Shown: positions 24,243 to 34,559 of the stretch, one piece after another | Numbering within the stretch: the first letter of the stretch is position 1 | Layout of the letters: each line of letters begins with the position of its first letter | Made by a program: the position numbers and the translations under genes | Notes under the pieces: model-generated | Seen by the model: the letters and a program-made list of their open reading frames with translations, nothing else | Told to the model about the DNA's origin: nothing | Databases searched by the model: none | Origin: an uncultured Opitutales bacterium | Lineage (GTDB): Bacteria > Verrucomicrobiota > Verrucomicrobiia > Opitutales > Seribacteraceae | Length of the DNA stretch: 45,917 bases | Reading direction: 5' to 3' | NCBI GenBank assembly: GCA_905478775.1 | Contig: CAJQKB010000047.1 | Location: forward strand, 1 to 45,917

Positions 24243-26102
24243 ATGAATACAATCACCAAAATCTTACTCCTCTGTGTTCTAGGAGTTCCTCTTGTCCATG
24301 CCTCTGATTTGCCCAACATCCTCTGGATCACAAGTGAGGACAACGGCCCTCATCTCCGATGCTACGGAGATAAATACGCCACCACGCCCAACCTCGACGC
24401 ACTTGCAAAGAAAGGAATGATCTACACCCGGGCCATTTCCAACGCACCGGTATGCGCCCCCGCCCGAACCACTATCATTTCAGGAATGTATCCCACTTCG
24501 ACCGGATCCGAGCATATGCGCAGCATGGCCAAGCTACCATCCAGCTTTAAAATGTATCCGTCCTATCTCAGAGAACTGGGTTATTATTGCACAAATAATT
24601 CAAAGGAAGATTATAACCTAATGAAAGAGGGAGAGGTTTGGGATGAGAGTGGTCGCAAAGCAAATTGGGAAAATCGCCCGTCCAAAGATAAGCCTTTTTT
24701 TGCCATTTATAACTTTACGGTTTCTCATGAAAGCCAAATTCGCAAGCGCCCCCATTCCCAGGTCCATGATCCCTTAAAAGTTAGAGTCCCCGCTTATCAT
24801 CCCGACCATCCGGAAGTACGAAAAGACTGGGCACAATACTATGATAAAATCACCGAGATGGATAAAATGGTGGGAGCTAAACTCAAGACCCTTAAAGACC
24901 AGGGATTAGCTGAGGATACCATCATATTCTACTACGGCGACCATGGCTCGGGCATGCCTCGAAGCAAACGCTGGCCTTTTTTCTCGGGTCTCAATGTCCC
25001 CCTAATTGTCCATGTGCCAGAAAAATGGAAACACCTTGCCTCTTCCGATTACAAGGCTGGTGGAAGTATCGATCGGCGGGTCGGATTTGTCGATCTCGCC
25101 CCCACCCTGCTAAGCATTGCCGGAAAAAAGCCTCCCGCTCATATGCAGGGTCATGCCTTTATGGGAAAGTATGAAACTACCGAACAGCAATATGGTTACG
25201 GATTCCGGGGACGCATGGACGAACGCTACGACATGGTTCGCTCCGTAGTGGGTGAGCGTTATATCTACATCCGCAATTATATGCCCCATAAACCGTACGG
25301 TCAGCACGTCTCTTACATGTTCCAGACCACCACCACACAAGTTTGGAAAAAACTCTTCGAAAAAGGAAAATTAAATAAAGCACAAAGCCATTTTTGGAAG
25401 ACCAAACCAGCTGAAGAACTTTATGACTTACAAAAAGACCCGGATGAAGTCACCAATTTAGCCCAGTCTCAAGAACATGCTGCTATTCTTAAAAAAATGA
25501 GAAAAGCACATTTTTCTCATATCCGAAAAATTCGTGATGTCGGCTTTCTTCCCGAAGGGGAAATTCATTCCCGCTCAATAGGCTCAACCCCCTATGAAAT
25601 TGCCCGTGATTCGAACAAATATCCTTTTGAAAAAATTATTTCCGCTGCCGAGCTTGCCACCTCACTTAAAAAGAAAGACCTTCCCGAAATTGCTCAACTC
25701 CTGATGGATAATGACTCAGCTGTTCGATACTGGGGTGCCATTGGACTCCTCACTCATAAAAAAGCAGGAACTCAGGCATTTACTAAAGAACTACTCAATG
25801 CACTGAATGATAAATCGCCCTATGTTCAAGTAACTGCAGCCGAAGCTCTCGGTAGATTTGGGACTAAGGAGGAACAGATTCTTGCCGTTAACACCTTGGG
25901 CAAACTGGCAGACCCTGTAAAGAATGGCTGCTTTCCCTCGATGCTTGCTATGAATGCAATTGATCATTTGGACAATAAAGCCAAATCCCTCCTCTCCCTA
26001 ATAAAATCAATGCCCCGAACTCCTGAAGGAGTAGATAAACGCTTTCAGGGTTATGTTGGACGTCTTGTTGACACCACAGTTACCCAACTCGAAGGAAAAT
26101 AA
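24243..26102 (+). CDS. Secreted sulfatase, sulfamidase-like, with C-terminal HEAT-like repeats
   Basis: Formylglycine-dependent sulfatase of 619 residues with a signal peptide ([14 protein letters not shown]). The active-site motif CAPAR has C71, which needs conversion by an FGE or anSME maturase. No maturase is encoded in the window. Metal ligands are in [15 protein letters not shown] (29-42) and [15 protein letters not shown] (about 234-248). The start [13 protein letters not shown] is shared with N-sulfoglucosamine sulfohydrolases, so an N-sulfated or similar glycan is possible. The last 130 residues contain armadillo/HEAT-like repeats ([34 protein letters not shown]), a known extra in planctomycete and Verrucomicrobia sulfatases. 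Substrate unproven. Confidence 0.92.
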   Translation: MNTITKILLLCVLGVPLVHASDLPNILWITSEDNGPHLRCYGDKYATTPNLDALAKKGMIYTRAISNAPVCAPARTTIISGMYPTSTGSEHMRSMAKLPSSFKMYPSYLRELGYYCTNNSKEDYNLMKEGEVWDESGRKANWENRPSKDKPFFAIYNFTVSHESQIRKRPHSQVHDPLKVRVPAYHPDHPEVRKDWAQYYDKITEMDKMVGAKLKTLKDQGLAEDTIIFYYGDHGSGMPRSKRWPFFSGLNVPLIVHVPEKWKHLASSDYKAGGSIDRRVGFVDLAPTLLSIAGKKPPAHMQGHAFMGKYETTEQQYGYGFRGRMDERYDMVRSVVGERYIYIRNYMPHKPYGQHVSYMFQTTTTQVWKKLFEKGKLNKAQSHFWKTKPAEELYDLQKDPDEVTNLAQSQEHAAILKKMRKAHFSHIRKIRDVGFLPEGEIHSRSIGSTPYEIARDSNKYPFEKIISAAELATSLKKKDLPEIAQLLMDNDSAVRYWGAIGLLTHKKAGTQAFTKELLNALNDKSPYVQVTAAEALGRFGTKEEQILAVNTLGKLADPVKNGCFPSMLAMNAIDHLDNKAKSLLSLIKSMPRTPEGVDKRFQGYVGRLVDTTVTQLEGK

Positions 26103-26103
26103 T

Positions 26104-27513
26104 ATGTTTCATTCAAAACTCATTCCGTTCATCTTCCTTCTCACCGTACCATTTGCATTCGCAAAGACTAATATTATTTTCATTATGGCCGATGATCTTG
26201 GCTATGGTGACCTTGGGTGTTTTGGCCAAGAACTGATCAAGACTCCAGAGCTCGACAAAATGGCGAAAGAGGGAATGAAATTTACCCGCTTTTATGCCGG
26301 ATCCACAGTATGCGCACCGTCGAGAAGCGTCTTAATGACTGGTCAGCACATGGGACACACCCATGTCCGGGGAAACGCGGGCGGAGATATGATGCGACAA
26401 AGCCTACGCGATGTGGATATAACCGTCGCAGAAAAATTAAAGGAAGCGGGATACAAAACCGCATTGATTGGCAAGTGGGGATTAGGAGAGATGAACCAAC
26501 CGGGTCATCCCCTAAAGCAAGGTTTTGATTATTTCTATGGCTACCTCAATCAGGTTCACGCTCATAATTTCTATCCTGAATTTCTTTGGCGTAATCTCAA
26601 AAAGCATAAACTTTCCAATATCGTAAAACCGGTATCAACCGAGTCGAGGGCAGGCTTTATAGGGGGAGCCGCCACCAAGCGGGTGGAATATTCTCATGAT
26701 CTTTTTGCACAGGAAGCTCTCAGTTGGATAGACAAAAATAAAAATGATCCATTTTTTCTCTACCTGTCCCTTACTATTCCTCACGCAAATAATGAAGGTA
26801 GCCGAATGTTTGGAGATGGTGCCGAAGTACCAGATTATGGAATATACGAAAAATTGGACTGGCCCAAACAGGACAAAGGACAAGCCGCAATGATTACGCG
26901 AATGGACAAAGATATTGGACGGATTCTGAATTTGCTAACAAAACTAAAAATTGCCGATAACACATTAGTCATATTCACATCGGATAATGGCCCTCACAAT
27001 GAAGCAAAGCATAACCCCGAACGGTTCAACCCATCTGGACCACTACGGGGAATGAAAAGAACCCTGACCGAAGGGGGTATACGCGTGCCCACAATTGCTT
27101 GGTGGCCGAACACCGTGGCCAAGAACTCAGTATCTGAACAACCCTTCTATTTTGGAGACCTCATGGGTACCGCTTGCGAAATAGCAGGCGCCTCAAAACC
27201 TGAAGTTTTAGATAGTGTATCTTTTCTGCCAACCCTGAAAACAGATTCCAATAAACAATTAAAGCACAGGTATCTCTATTGGGAATTCTATGAACGTACC
27301 TTCCGTCAGGCCGTTGTCATGGAAGAATGGAAACTCATTCGTTCAGATATGGACGATTTAAAGATCGAACTTTATGACTTATCAAATGATATCCATGAGG
27401 ATAAAAATATTGCATCCGAGCATCCTGCCTTGGCTCAAAGATTAATCTCCTACATGGAAGAAGCTCATACCCCGCACCCGAATTGGAAAACGCCCCGGAC
27501 GGCTCAGAAATAA
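26104..27513 (+). CDS. Secreted sulfatase, arylsulfatase A-like
   Basis: Second sulfatase of the operon, 469 residues. Start at ATG 26104, one base after the previous stop and directly before the signal peptide ([20 protein letters not shown]), although the frame is open from 26053. The active-site motif is CAPSR with C70. The metal-binding start is [16 protein letters not shown] (27-42), followed by LIGKWGLG and [12 protein letters not shown] with the metal-ligand pair. The family is close to S1 arylsulfatase A and N-acetylgalactosamine-6-sulfatase enzymes. Unlike the first sulfatase it has no extra repeat domain, so the two probably cut different positions of one sulfated glycan. Confidence 0.93.
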   Translation: MFHSKLIPFIFLLTVPFAFAKTNIIFIMADDLGYGDLGCFGQELIKTPELDKMAKEGMKFTRFYAGSTVCAPSRSVLMTGQHMGHTHVRGNAGGDMMRQSLRDVDITVAEKLKEAGYKTALIGKWGLGEMNQPGHPLKQGFDYFYGYLNQVHAHNFYPEFLWRNLKKHKLSNIVKPVSTESRAGFIGGAATKRVEYSHDLFAQEALSWIDKNKNDPFFLYLSLTIPHANNEGSRMFGDGAEVPDYGIYEKLDWPKQDKGQAAMITRMDKDIGRILNLLTKLKIADNTLVIFTSDNGPHNEAKHNPERFNPSGPLRGMKRTLTEGGIRVPTIAWWPNTVAKNSVSEQPFYFGDLMGTACEIAGASKPEVLDSVSFLPTLKTDSNKQLKHRYLYWEFYERTFRQAVVMEEWKLIRSDMDDLKIELYDLSNDIHEDKNIASEHPALAQRLISYMEEAHTPHPNWKTPRTAQK

Positions 27514-27516
27514 GGT

Positions 27517-28884
27517 CTATTTCGCGGGGAGCAATGCCCCATCTTTCATGCCGTGAATAATTTTTTTGTCTGCAGGACAAAAAGTGGCCAATGAACCACT
27601 CCATTTTACCTGCTCGCCAATTACAAAAAAATAAGGCGATAACCTTAGCCTTCCACGCATCGGGACAATCTCTGCTTCATGATCAAAAACAGGGTGTTCC
27701 AAAAGTACAGGTTTATGAAATTCCTGCAGGACAGAGACGGGGGAAGGAAAGGATTTTACTGCATCGGAAAGAGACTGCCCCCACTCTTCCCCAGAGACAT
27801 CATCCCCAATGACCACACTTCTTGCCCCCCATGCGGTTTCATGAAATCCACTCGCCTTAATCACTAATGACCTTTCTTTCTTCGAAGCCCCGCTCAACTC
27901 ACTCCAATTCCCCAAACGCTTCCCCTGGACTAGCGGACCATCCACAGTAGCACCCGGGGGTATTGGAGCCGGATCAAGAACCCAGGTTTTAGGAATAACG
28001 CCCTGAAGAAGGGCTAATTCCTTCTTATTTAAATTCTCCTGCCAAAACTCCTGCAATCGATGATGGTGGAAAAGGGCCAGAGATAATTTCTCTTCCTGAA
28101 AGGGACGCATGGGAGGAGTGACCACCAATTTTTCTTCCTCCACTAACCTTGCCAACTCTTTCATTTCGGGGACCTGTTCATAATCAAACAACTCCCAAAA
28201 ACGATACAGTAAATCGATTTTCTCATTTTCCAGGAAAACTCCTGAATCCCTCATTTGAAGATCACTGGGTGCACAAACCACAATCCAATAACCAAGGGAA
28301 CGGAGACTCTCTGCAAGCCATTCCATTTCGGGTAAATAAGTCTCTGCCTCTTCACTCACGGCAATTGCAAATTTAGATTCTCCCTGTTTTGTCCCAGGAC
28401 AAGCCTCCATTAATGCTTCGCCAAAAGAATTAATCATTTCCGAGCTATTCCTTCCGAAATAAATCTGATTTAAAAATGCGGTCAGTCCGATTCCACCTGG
28501 AACGGCATCCCATTCCGTCAAAGCAAGTCCATCTTGAGTTGGTAATAAATCGGGCCGCAATACAGCAGGCATTGAACCCAAAACCGACTTTGAAGTAGAA
28601 TGCTCGACTAACCACTTGGGTTTTCCCACATCATAATAGTCAGCAACCCAAGGCACTTTTAAATCCTCATTCCTCAAAATCTTCTGACCATTCTTCGACT
28701 TTACATACAGTTTTTCAATTGCCTGGTAAAAAGAGAATGCAGCTTGCCCAAGGGCTTCAATCTCAACTTGTGCAGATTCTAAAATCGACCAATACTGGGG
28801 AGACCACTTCCAAGTTTTCCCAGCAAACAAAGGATTTTTTTGATGCAATTCAATGTCGTCCCAACTCAGGTCAGGTGATTCCAT
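27517..28884 (-). CDS. Hypothetical protein, possible circularly permuted ATP-grasp
   Basis: A 455-residue cytoplasmic protein whose family I cannot name with certainty. The order of parts (a helical start, then ALTEWDAVPGGIGLTAFLNQ near 123-142, a Rossmann-like core with YWIVVCAPSD, and late strands with RSLVIKASGF and SVLQEFHKP) resembles circularly permuted ATP-grasp or glutathionylspermidine-synthase-like enzymes that bind ATP and ligate a carboxylate. The Lys and Glu in KASGF and VLQEFH would suit ATP contacts. It starts on the ATG of a TAATG overlap with the prfB stop, so it is translationally coupled to prfB. It meets the sulfatase tail to tail with three bases between. Confidence 0.6.
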   Translation of the reverse strand: MESPDLSWDDIELHQKNPLFAGKTWKWSPQYWSILESAQVEIEALGQAAFSFYQAIEKLYVKSKNGQKILRNEDLKVPWVADYYDVGKPKWLVEHSTSKSVLGSMPAVLRPDLLPTQDGLALTEWDAVPGGIGLTAFLNQIYFGRNSSEMINSFGEALMEACPGTKQGESKFAIAVSEEAETYLPEMEWLAESLRSLGYWIVVCAPSDLQMRDSGVFLENEKIDLLYRFWELFDYEQVPEMKELARLVEEEKLVVTPPMRPFQEEKLSLALFHHHRLQEFWQENLNKKELALLQGVIPKTWVLDPAPIPPGATVDGPLVQGKRLGNWSELSGASKKERSLVIKASGFHETAWGARSVVIGDDVSGEEWGQSLSDAVKSFPSPVSVLQEFHKPVLLEHPVFDHEAEIVPMRGRLRLSPYFFVIGEQVKWSGSLATFCPADKKIIHGMKDGALLPAK

Positions 28885-30023
28885 TAATCCTCGACCTGTA
28901 TATCTTTATTTCTCTGCCTGGGGCACCCGGCACGTAACCAACCGTTTACAAAAGGATCCAACTCTCCATCCATTACCGCCTGCACTCCCGAAGTTTCCAC
29001 ACCGGTACGTAAATCCTTTACCATTTGATAGGGTTGAAATACATAGCTTCGGATTTGATTCCCCCACCCCATTTCTCCTTTCGAACCGTAAAATTTTTCC
29101 ATCTCCACCCGCTTTTCATCCTGCTCCTTTTCATAGATCCGGGATTTCAGGACCCTCATCGCAGTTTGTTTATTCTTTAACTGTGAACGTTCATTCTGGC
29201 ATTGAACTACAATATTGGTGGGCAAGTGAGTTAAGCGGACTGCGGAATCAGTCTTATTTACATGCTGACCTCCCTTACCACTTGAGCGGTAGGTATCAAT
29301 TCGAAGGTCATCATCCGGAATGTCCATATCCACATCATCATCCTCCATCTCGGCAATTACATCCACAGAACAAAAGGAGGTGTGCCTTCTTTTATTGGAA
29401 TCAAACGGACTAATTCGGACCAATCGATGAACACCTCGCTCCGCCTTTGCATATCCATAGGCGTGCAAACCCTCCATCTTGATTGAACAACGACTTACCC
29501 CCGCTTCTTCACCGGGCTGAAGATCTTGTAGCTCCACCTTAAATCCACGCCGCTCAGCCCATCGCATATACATTCTCATTAGCATATCAGCCCAATCGCA
29601 CGACTCAGTCCCTCCTGCACCGGCATGAATACTCAACAAGGCAGGTCGGTCGTCAAATGGCTCACCCAAAAAGCTCGCCACTTCTAAATCCTCGACCTTG
29701 CTCAGTAATGCCTCGAGGGTACTCATAAATTCACTCTCCATTTCCTGGTCATTCTCGTCCTCATCACATAATTCAGCGAGGGCATCCAAATCGTCGACTT
29801 GGACTCGGAACGATTCAATTTTCTCAACTGTCTGCTTAAGTCGGTTGGCTTCTGAACTGACTCGTTTTGCCTCGGTTTGGTCATCCCAAAATGTGGGGGA
29901 GGACATAAGTTCCTCCAGTTCAAGGATGGCTTTCTTCTTCTCATCGCAATCAAGAAACTTCCAAAGGTGCCTCGTCTTTTTGATCAGTTCTTGCAGGCGG
30001 GATTTATCATCAGGTAAAATCAT
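28884..30023 (-). CDS. prfB: Peptide chain release factor 2
   Basis: Stop-codon reading factor for UGA and UAA. It has 379 residues. The stop-recognition tripeptide SPF is at 205-207, which marks RF2, and the hydrolysis motif GGQ is at 251-253 ([11 protein letters not shown]). The gene is one uninterrupted frame from ATG 30023. At the place of the E. coli +1 frameshift (CTT TGA C) the sequence reads CTTGATTGC, giving FLDCDEKK, so the usual autoregulatory frameshift is absent. It follows cysH by 17 bases. Confidence 0.96.
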   Translation of the reverse strand: MILPDDKSRLQELIKKTRHLWKFLDCDEKKKAILELEELMSSPTFWDDQTEAKRVSSEANRLKQTVEKIESFRVQVDDLDALAELCDEDENDQEMESEFMSTLEALLSKVEDLEVASFLGEPFDDRPALLSIHAGAGGTESCDWADMLMRMYMRWAERRGFKVELQDLQPGEEAGVSRCSIKMEGLHAYGYAKAERGVHRLVRISPFDSNKRRHTSFCSVDVIAEMEDDDVDMDIPDDDLRIDTYRSSGKGGQHVNKTDSAVRLTHLPTNIVVQCQNERSQLKNKQTAMRVLKSRIYEKEQDEKRVEMEKFYGSKGEMGWGNQIRSYVFQPYQMVKDLRTGVETSGVQAVMDGELDPFVNGWLRAGCPRQRNKDIQVED

Positions 30024-30040
30024 AAGTTACAGGATTTGTT

Positions 30041-30763
30041 TTAAACCGAAAAGTCAAGCCCCTCAGGTACATCTAAGTGTAGTCCACACTCCCGACCATG
30101 CCCCCCATGCCTTGAATCTTCAGCTGATTTCGAGGGATCAATTTTTTGAGTGCTATGATGATCGCCAACCGAGTCATATCCCATTCCTTCGAGCGGATGA
30201 TAAGGGAGATTATTTTGGGGCAAGTATTGGTAGGTCTTTCGATCGTCCCAGTCCAGTATTGGATAAAATTTTAAAACACCACCCTGATTTTCGATAAAGG
30301 GCCTCTTTTCACGATCTGAAGATTGCGCTCTTCGTAACCCGGAAAGCCAAACCGTTGCACCTAATTCTTTCAAGGCGCGCTCCATGGGTTCTTTTTTATT
30401 AATGAAATTGTATTTTTTCATTTCATCCTTCCCCTGCTCCCACAACTTACCAAATTTTACCTCTTGAAAGGAGGGGGTTAATGGAGAGGAGAAGATTCGA
30501 GGATGAAAATCCAATTTTTTCTGCAAAGTTTGTGCATATTGATAAGTTTCTTGAAATAAATAACCGGTATCCACAAAAATAACCGGTATTTCCTTACTTA
30601 CCTGCAAGACAAGATTCAGCATTACAGAACTCTGCAGTCCAAAGCTGGTCGACAGGACAACCCCTGCACCAAACCGCTCCCATGCCCAAGCAATCCTTTC
30701 TTGAGCAGAAAGGGCTTTCATTTCAATATCGAATACCGATAATTCTTTGTCAGACAGATTCAT
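30041..30763 (-). CDS. cysH: Phosphoadenylyl-sulfate reductase (thioredoxin-type)
   Basis: Reduces PAPS to sulfite in assimilatory sulfate reduction, cytoplasmic. It has 240 residues. PAPS-binding LSTSFGLQSSVML (P-loop-like) is at about 37-49. VDTGYLF and SGLRRAQSSDREKRP are family motifs. The catalytic cysteine is C226 in RECGLH. The cysteine pairs of the [4Fe-4S] APS-reductases are absent: the relevant region reads YNFINKKEPM, as in the E. coli enzyme. It is therefore the iron-sulfur-free, PAPS-using type. No cysD/N/I gene is near. It is the first gene of a three-gene minus-strand run with prfB. Confidence 0.94.
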   Translation of the reverse strand: MNLSDKELSVFDIEMKALSAQERIAWAWERFGAGVVLSTSFGLQSSVMLNLVLQVSKEIPVIFVDTGYLFQETYQYAQTLQKKLDFHPRIFSSPLTPSFQEVKFGKLWEQGKDEMKKYNFINKKEPMERALKELGATVWLSGLRRAQSSDREKRPFIENQGGVLKFYPILDWDDRKTYQYLPQNNLPYHPLEGMGYDSVGDHHSTQKIDPSKSAEDSRHGGHGRECGLHLDVPEGLDFSV

Positions 30764-30879
30764 TCAAAATACAAAATTTGCATAATGACAAAATAATCCA
30801 ATTTAGTAAAGAATAGGCTGAGTCATAAAGTGAATGATTTTGATTCGCACTTTTAATAATATTTCTATTAGATTTACCC

Positions 30880-31488
30880 GTGGAAGATATTGTACAGTTA
30901 CTAAATCGAAGGCCGGAATTAAAAGTTTGCCGAGATGACATCCAATCTGCCTGCCAACTCCTCCTCGATTGTTTTCGTTCCGGTAATCAAGTCCTGCTCT
31001 GTGGAAATGGAGGAAGTGCAGCCGACTGTGAACATATTGCCGGCGAATTAGTGAAACGATTCTCCCGACCACGCCCATTAGGCAAAGAACTCGCAGAAAA
31101 ACTGGGCCCGGACCTGGCCCAAAACCTGCACGGTGCCCTCCCCGCATTATCCCTGCCCTCCATGGTCGGGTTTACCACTGCTTTTGTAAATGACGATGAA
31201 CCAGAGTACGCCTTTGCCCAGCAGGTGGTAGCCTTTGGCAAACCGGGAGACATCCTTCTTGGGATCAGTACATCAGGAAATTCCCGAAATATTGTTCATG
31301 CAGTAAAAGCGGCTAATGCCCTTGGACTTCATACCATTGGACTCACTGGTGAATCAGGTGGTGAATTGTCCACCGTCTGCAAACTTTGCATCCAAGCACC
31401 AGCAACCGAAGTGCCCCGGGTGCAAGAACTTCATCTTCCGATCTATCATACTCTTTGCCAGGTGGTGGAAGATACTCTCTTCCCCTAA
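30880..31488 (+). CDS. gmhA: Phosphoheptose isomerase (SIS domain)
   Basis: Isomerises sedoheptulose-7-phosphate to the heptose precursor of LPS inner core. It has 202 residues. SIS motifs: LLCGNGGSAADCEHIAGEL (39-57) with E56 as the probable active-site glutamate, GISTSGNSRNIVHA (about 129-142), and a C-terminal ELHLPIYH with H190, in the place of the second catalytic residue. A long insertion (SRPRPLGKELAEKLGPDLAQ) is common in this subtype. The start is GTG at 30880, since no ATG lies near. Divergent from cysH; the next gene begins two bases after its stop. DiaA-type SIS proteins are the main alternative. Confidence 0.88.
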   Translation: MEDIVQLLNRRPELKVCRDDIQSACQLLLDCFRSGNQVLLCGNGGSAADCEHIAGELVKRFSRPRPLGKELAEKLGPDLAQNLHGALPALSLPSMVGFTTAFVNDDEPEYAFAQQVVAFGKPGDILLGISTSGNSRNIVHAVKAANALGLHTIGLTGESGGELSTVCKLCIQAPATEVPRVQELHLPIYHTLCQVVEDTLFP

Positions 31489-31490
31489 TT

Positions 31491-32882
31491 ATGAGCAAAT
31501 CGATTGATTTGCAAAGTCGCCTACCTAAAAGTCTGGCCGACCTTTCCCGTTCAATCGCCACTTTGATTCAAAAAAAAGGCGGCCACTTTCTCCTTGTGGG
31601 CGGAACGGTTCGTGACCTGTTTATCCAAGAAACTCCCCTCGAACTCGATGCCGAAGTACGCGGTCTCAGTACCGAACAACTCATTGATTGTCTCCGCCCC
31701 CACTATCCGACCGATCAGGTAGGCAAATCTTTCGGGGTGCTCAAACTGAAGGGAATTCCGGTGGAAATTGCCCTTCCTCGAACCGAGATTAAAACGGGCT
31801 CTGGACATAAGGGATTTTCAATCGAGGTCGACCCACACTTACCTTTTGAACAAGCGGCTTTGCGGAGAGACTTTACGATCAATGCAATGGGACTCGATCC
31901 ATTAACCGGAGAAATCAAAGATCCATTTCGGGGGGAATATGACCTGAAAGAAAAAATCCTTCGTCATGTAAGTACTGCCTTTTCGGAAGACCCACTCCGT
32001 GTACTGCGGGGTATGCAGTTCGCCGCTCGCTTTTCTCTTCAAGCCAATTCCGATACAATTGAACTCTGTCAAAAAATCGAATTGGAAGGCCTGGCCTCGG
32101 AAAGAATTTTTGGAGAATGGAAAAAGCTCATTATTCAGGGGGGCTCGATTTCCAAGGGTCTGAATTTTCTCCGACAAACTAAATGGCTTCGCTTCTTTCC
32201 AGAATTGCAGGCTATGGTTGATTGTCCACAGGACCCAACGTGGCACCCCGAGGGAGATGTCTGGACCCACACACTGCATTGCCTCGATGCATTTGCCAAA
32301 AAGCGAATGGGTGAGGAATGGGAAGACCTCGTGGTGGGACTAGCGGTTCTTTGTCACGATATTGGCAAACCATTAACTACCAAGATCGGTGAGGATGGAA
32401 GGATACGTTCTCCTAAGCACGAGCCCTTGGGCGAAGAACCGACCCGAAACTTCCTCTCCCGAATGACCAATCAAAATGACCTGATTGAGCAGGTCGTCCC
32501 ACTAGTGAGAAGACACCTGGCCCCCCGTACATTCTACAATGATCAGGCAAGCGACGGAGCGATTCGCAGACTGGCCCGCCAGGTGATTCGGATCGACCGT
32601 TTAGTTCGAGTCGCCGATGCAGATATTTCAGGCAGACCACCAAGAGAAGATACTTTCCCCGAAGGCCCATGGCTGTTGAAACGGTCGGAGGAGTTAAAAG
32701 TCAAAGATTCCGCCCCACAATCTATCATTATGGGAAGGCACCTAATCGAACGAGGACTCACTCCGAGCCCTGATTTTTCCCGTATTCTCGAAAAATGCTT
32801 TGAAGCACAGCTCGATGGTACATTCACAGAGCAGCAAGGCGGGCTACAATATCTAGGTTCTTTGCTGGCTGAAGAGCATTAA
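31491..32882 (+). CDS. CCA-adding tRNA nucleotidyltransferase / poly(A) polymerase family with HD domain
   Basis: Adds or repairs the 3' CCA of tRNA; some family members add A or CC only. It has 463 residues from the ATG at 31491 (the frame is open back to 31386 across the gmhA end, without family pattern). The head domain has LLVGGTVRDLFI (34-45), and the metal residues are D53 and E55 in LELDAEVRG, a DxE variant of the DxD. The neck has RRDFTINAMGLDPLTG and RVLRGMQFAARF. A C-terminal HD domain carries LCHDIGKP (about 287-294) with RRHLAP downstream. The HD domain would give the phosphohydrolase activity seen in E. coli-type enzymes. It is coupled to gmhA by two-base spacing. Confidence 0.92.
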   Translation: MSKSIDLQSRLPKSLADLSRSIATLIQKKGGHFLLVGGTVRDLFIQETPLELDAEVRGLSTEQLIDCLRPHYPTDQVGKSFGVLKLKGIPVEIALPRTEIKTGSGHKGFSIEVDPHLPFEQAALRRDFTINAMGLDPLTGEIKDPFRGEYDLKEKILRHVSTAFSEDPLRVLRGMQFAARFSLQANSDTIELCQKIELEGLASERIFGEWKKLIIQGGSISKGLNFLRQTKWLRFFPELQAMVDCPQDPTWHPEGDVWTHTLHCLDAFAKKRMGEEWEDLVVGLAVLCHDIGKPLTTKIGEDGRIRSPKHEPLGEEPTRNFLSRMTNQNDLIEQVVPLVRRHLAPRTFYNDQASDGAIRRLARQVIRIDRLVRVADADISGRPPREDTFPEGPWLLKRSEELKVKDSAPQSIIMGRHLIERGLTPSPDFSRILEKCFEAQLDGTFTEQQGGLQYLGSLLAEEH

Positions 32883-33001
32883 GTTCTTCTCGCCAATAAA
32901 CTCGGACTCATTGCCCTTAATCTAATACGACTCGAATCTAATCATTACTAAAATCCAAGCCCCGGGCTTTCCTCACCGCGATAAGTGAGAATAATTCCCT
33001 T

Positions 33002-34489
33002 TTAGCCTACAACCAACTTCTTAATCGTTCTCTGGTCGGCATCTAACCGACGGGCAGCTTCTCGATAACTACCGGTATTTTCATAGGCCTTCCTCGCGTA
33101 GATCTGATTCCATTCAGAAAGAGTGACCTGAGAGCCAGCATAAATTCCCTCTATATCCTCTTCATTCCGATCGGAATTCACCAAAGGAACAAATTCATCA
33201 TGGACAATAATATTACGCACCGCCTGCTCTAACTCTCTGAAATTACCCGGCCAGGAATAATGGGAAGGAAGAACGGATTCTAATTTATTCACGACCCTTG
33301 AACTGAGCTCCTTTGCACCATCACTACCGAAAAGTTTAGTGCAAATGTAATGGACCGAATTAACAATCTCCTTCGGACTGGAAGCAAGGATATCCTGCAA
33401 GCCGATCGTAGTAACCTGATCCCCACAAAGGCGGTAAAAGAAATCCTCCCTCATCCCTCCATTCCTTACCTGCTCCCCTAAGTCCCGATGTGTGGCCGCG
33501 ATAATCTTACCCTCGTAAAAAGAAGGAGCATCCCCACCAATAGCCTGAAATTCACCCGACTGTAATATTCTGAGTAATTTTACCTGAATGGATTCCGGGA
33601 CTTCGCCAATTTCATCAAGAAAGACGGTTCCATATTGACCTGCTGTTTTAAAAATCCCCGCATGATCGCGCATCGCACCCGTAAAAGATCCCTTGCGATG
33701 ACCAAATAGCTCAGATTCGATTAAAGTCTCGGTTAACGCAGACAAATTGACCGGACAAAAACTTTTCTTCGGATTAGATGCAAATTGTCCACTCCTTGAG
33801 TCATAAGGAATAAACCTTGATAACCCGATCGCCCGGGCCACAATTTCCTTTCCCGAACCAGTTGGGCCAAGAATTAGTGTCGGAAATCGACCAACGGATT
33901 CATGCATCCACTGTTGGTAGCTAAGCATGTCTTTTGTAAAAACACTCTCCCATACCCGAACCCTCAGTGCCCTCAATGGCGCACTCCACCCTACAATTTC
34001 ATTAAATAGACAGAGGAAGGCTCGCCTTAATTGATAAAAACAGGAAAAAATATGTGCAGGCTTCTCCCACATCGCACTTCTTCCCCCCAAAACCAAAGGC
34101 CTTCTTTTCTTAATTCCTGCCTCAATCTTTTTAAATAATTTTCGATTGGCAGTTAAATCTGATTCCTCGCTTTCAATTAAAGCATCCAAATCATCCACGA
34201 GCTCATGATAGAGAGAAAAATATGCCAAAGATGCCATCTGTTCAGCCCTTACAGCCGACTCGTAACCTTTCGCCATACCCGAAAGGAGTGATTGTTCTGC
34301 CCGCTCAACCCAATAAAGAACCTGATTAAACTCGTTGGTAAACTTTGAGTTTCTTATCCAAGGTTTCTCTGTCCGCCCCATCTGCCTGATAATGTTCCCT
34401 TCAATTTCATCCCTTTGCTCTGCGAACGGATTGACGAAAGCAAGTGAGTGTATGCCCTCCAACAAGAAACTCAATTTAAACTTGTCCAT
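33002..34489 (-). CDS. Sigma-54-dependent activator (enhancer-binding protein) without receiver domain
   Basis: AAA+ activator that opens sigma-54 RNA polymerase complexes, 495 residues from the ATG at 34489 (the frame stays open to 34543, but that part reads as a stray hydrophobic run). Walker A GPTGSGKE is at 208-215. The sigma-54 loop is ELFGHRKGSFTGA (GSFTGA for GAFTGA), Walker B is VFLDEIGEVP, and the R-finger region LLRILQSGEFQAIGG follows. A Fis-type helix-turn-helix is at the C-terminus (SYREAARRLDADQRTIKKLV). The first 200 residues are helical and match no receiver, GAF or PAS domain that I know, so the signal input is unknown. It is divergent from two lipoprotein genes, with sites in between. 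Confidence 0.9.
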   Translation of the reverse strand: MDKFKLSFLLEGIHSLAFVNPFAEQRDEIEGNIIRQMGRTEKPWIRNSKFTNEFNQVLYWVERAEQSLLSGMAKGYESAVRAEQMASLAYFSLYHELVDDLDALIESEESDLTANRKLFKKIEAGIKKRRPLVLGGRSAMWEKPAHIFSCFYQLRRAFLCLFNEIVGWSAPLRALRVRVWESVFTKDMLSYQQWMHESVGRFPTLILGPTGSGKEIVARAIGLSRFIPYDSRSGQFASNPKKSFCPVNLSALTETLIESELFGHRKGSFTGAMRDHAGIFKTAGQYGTVFLDEIGEVPESIQVKLLRILQSGEFQAIGGDAPSFYEGKIIAATHRDLGEQVRNGGMREDFFYRLCGDQVTTIGLQDILASSPKEIVNSVHYICTKLFGSDGAKELSSRVVNKLESVLPSHYSWPGNFRELEQAVRNIIVHDEFVPLVNSDRNEEDIEGIYAGSQVTLSEWNQIYARKAYENTGSYREAARRLDADQRTIKKLVVG

Positions 34490-34559
34490 ATTACAAATTA
34501 TGTAACATACAATAACACTTAATGAAATAACGAAATATAGCAAAAGCGAACAGGAAAAC

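Noticed and set aside
26053-26103. Upstream extension of the second sulfatase
   Set aside because: Overlaps the end of the first sulfatase. The signal peptide begins at the ATG at 26104.
31386-31490. Upstream extension of the CCA-adding enzyme frame
   Set aside because: It lies inside the gmhA end and has no family match. The ATG at 31491 starts the conserved N-terminus.
32949-32995. GC-rich palindrome AAGCCC-C-GGGCTT and CTCAC/GTGAG stem between the CCA enzyme and the sigma-54 activator
   Set aside because: The first has a one-base loop and the second only five pairs. Neither is followed by a T run, so I did not call a terminator.
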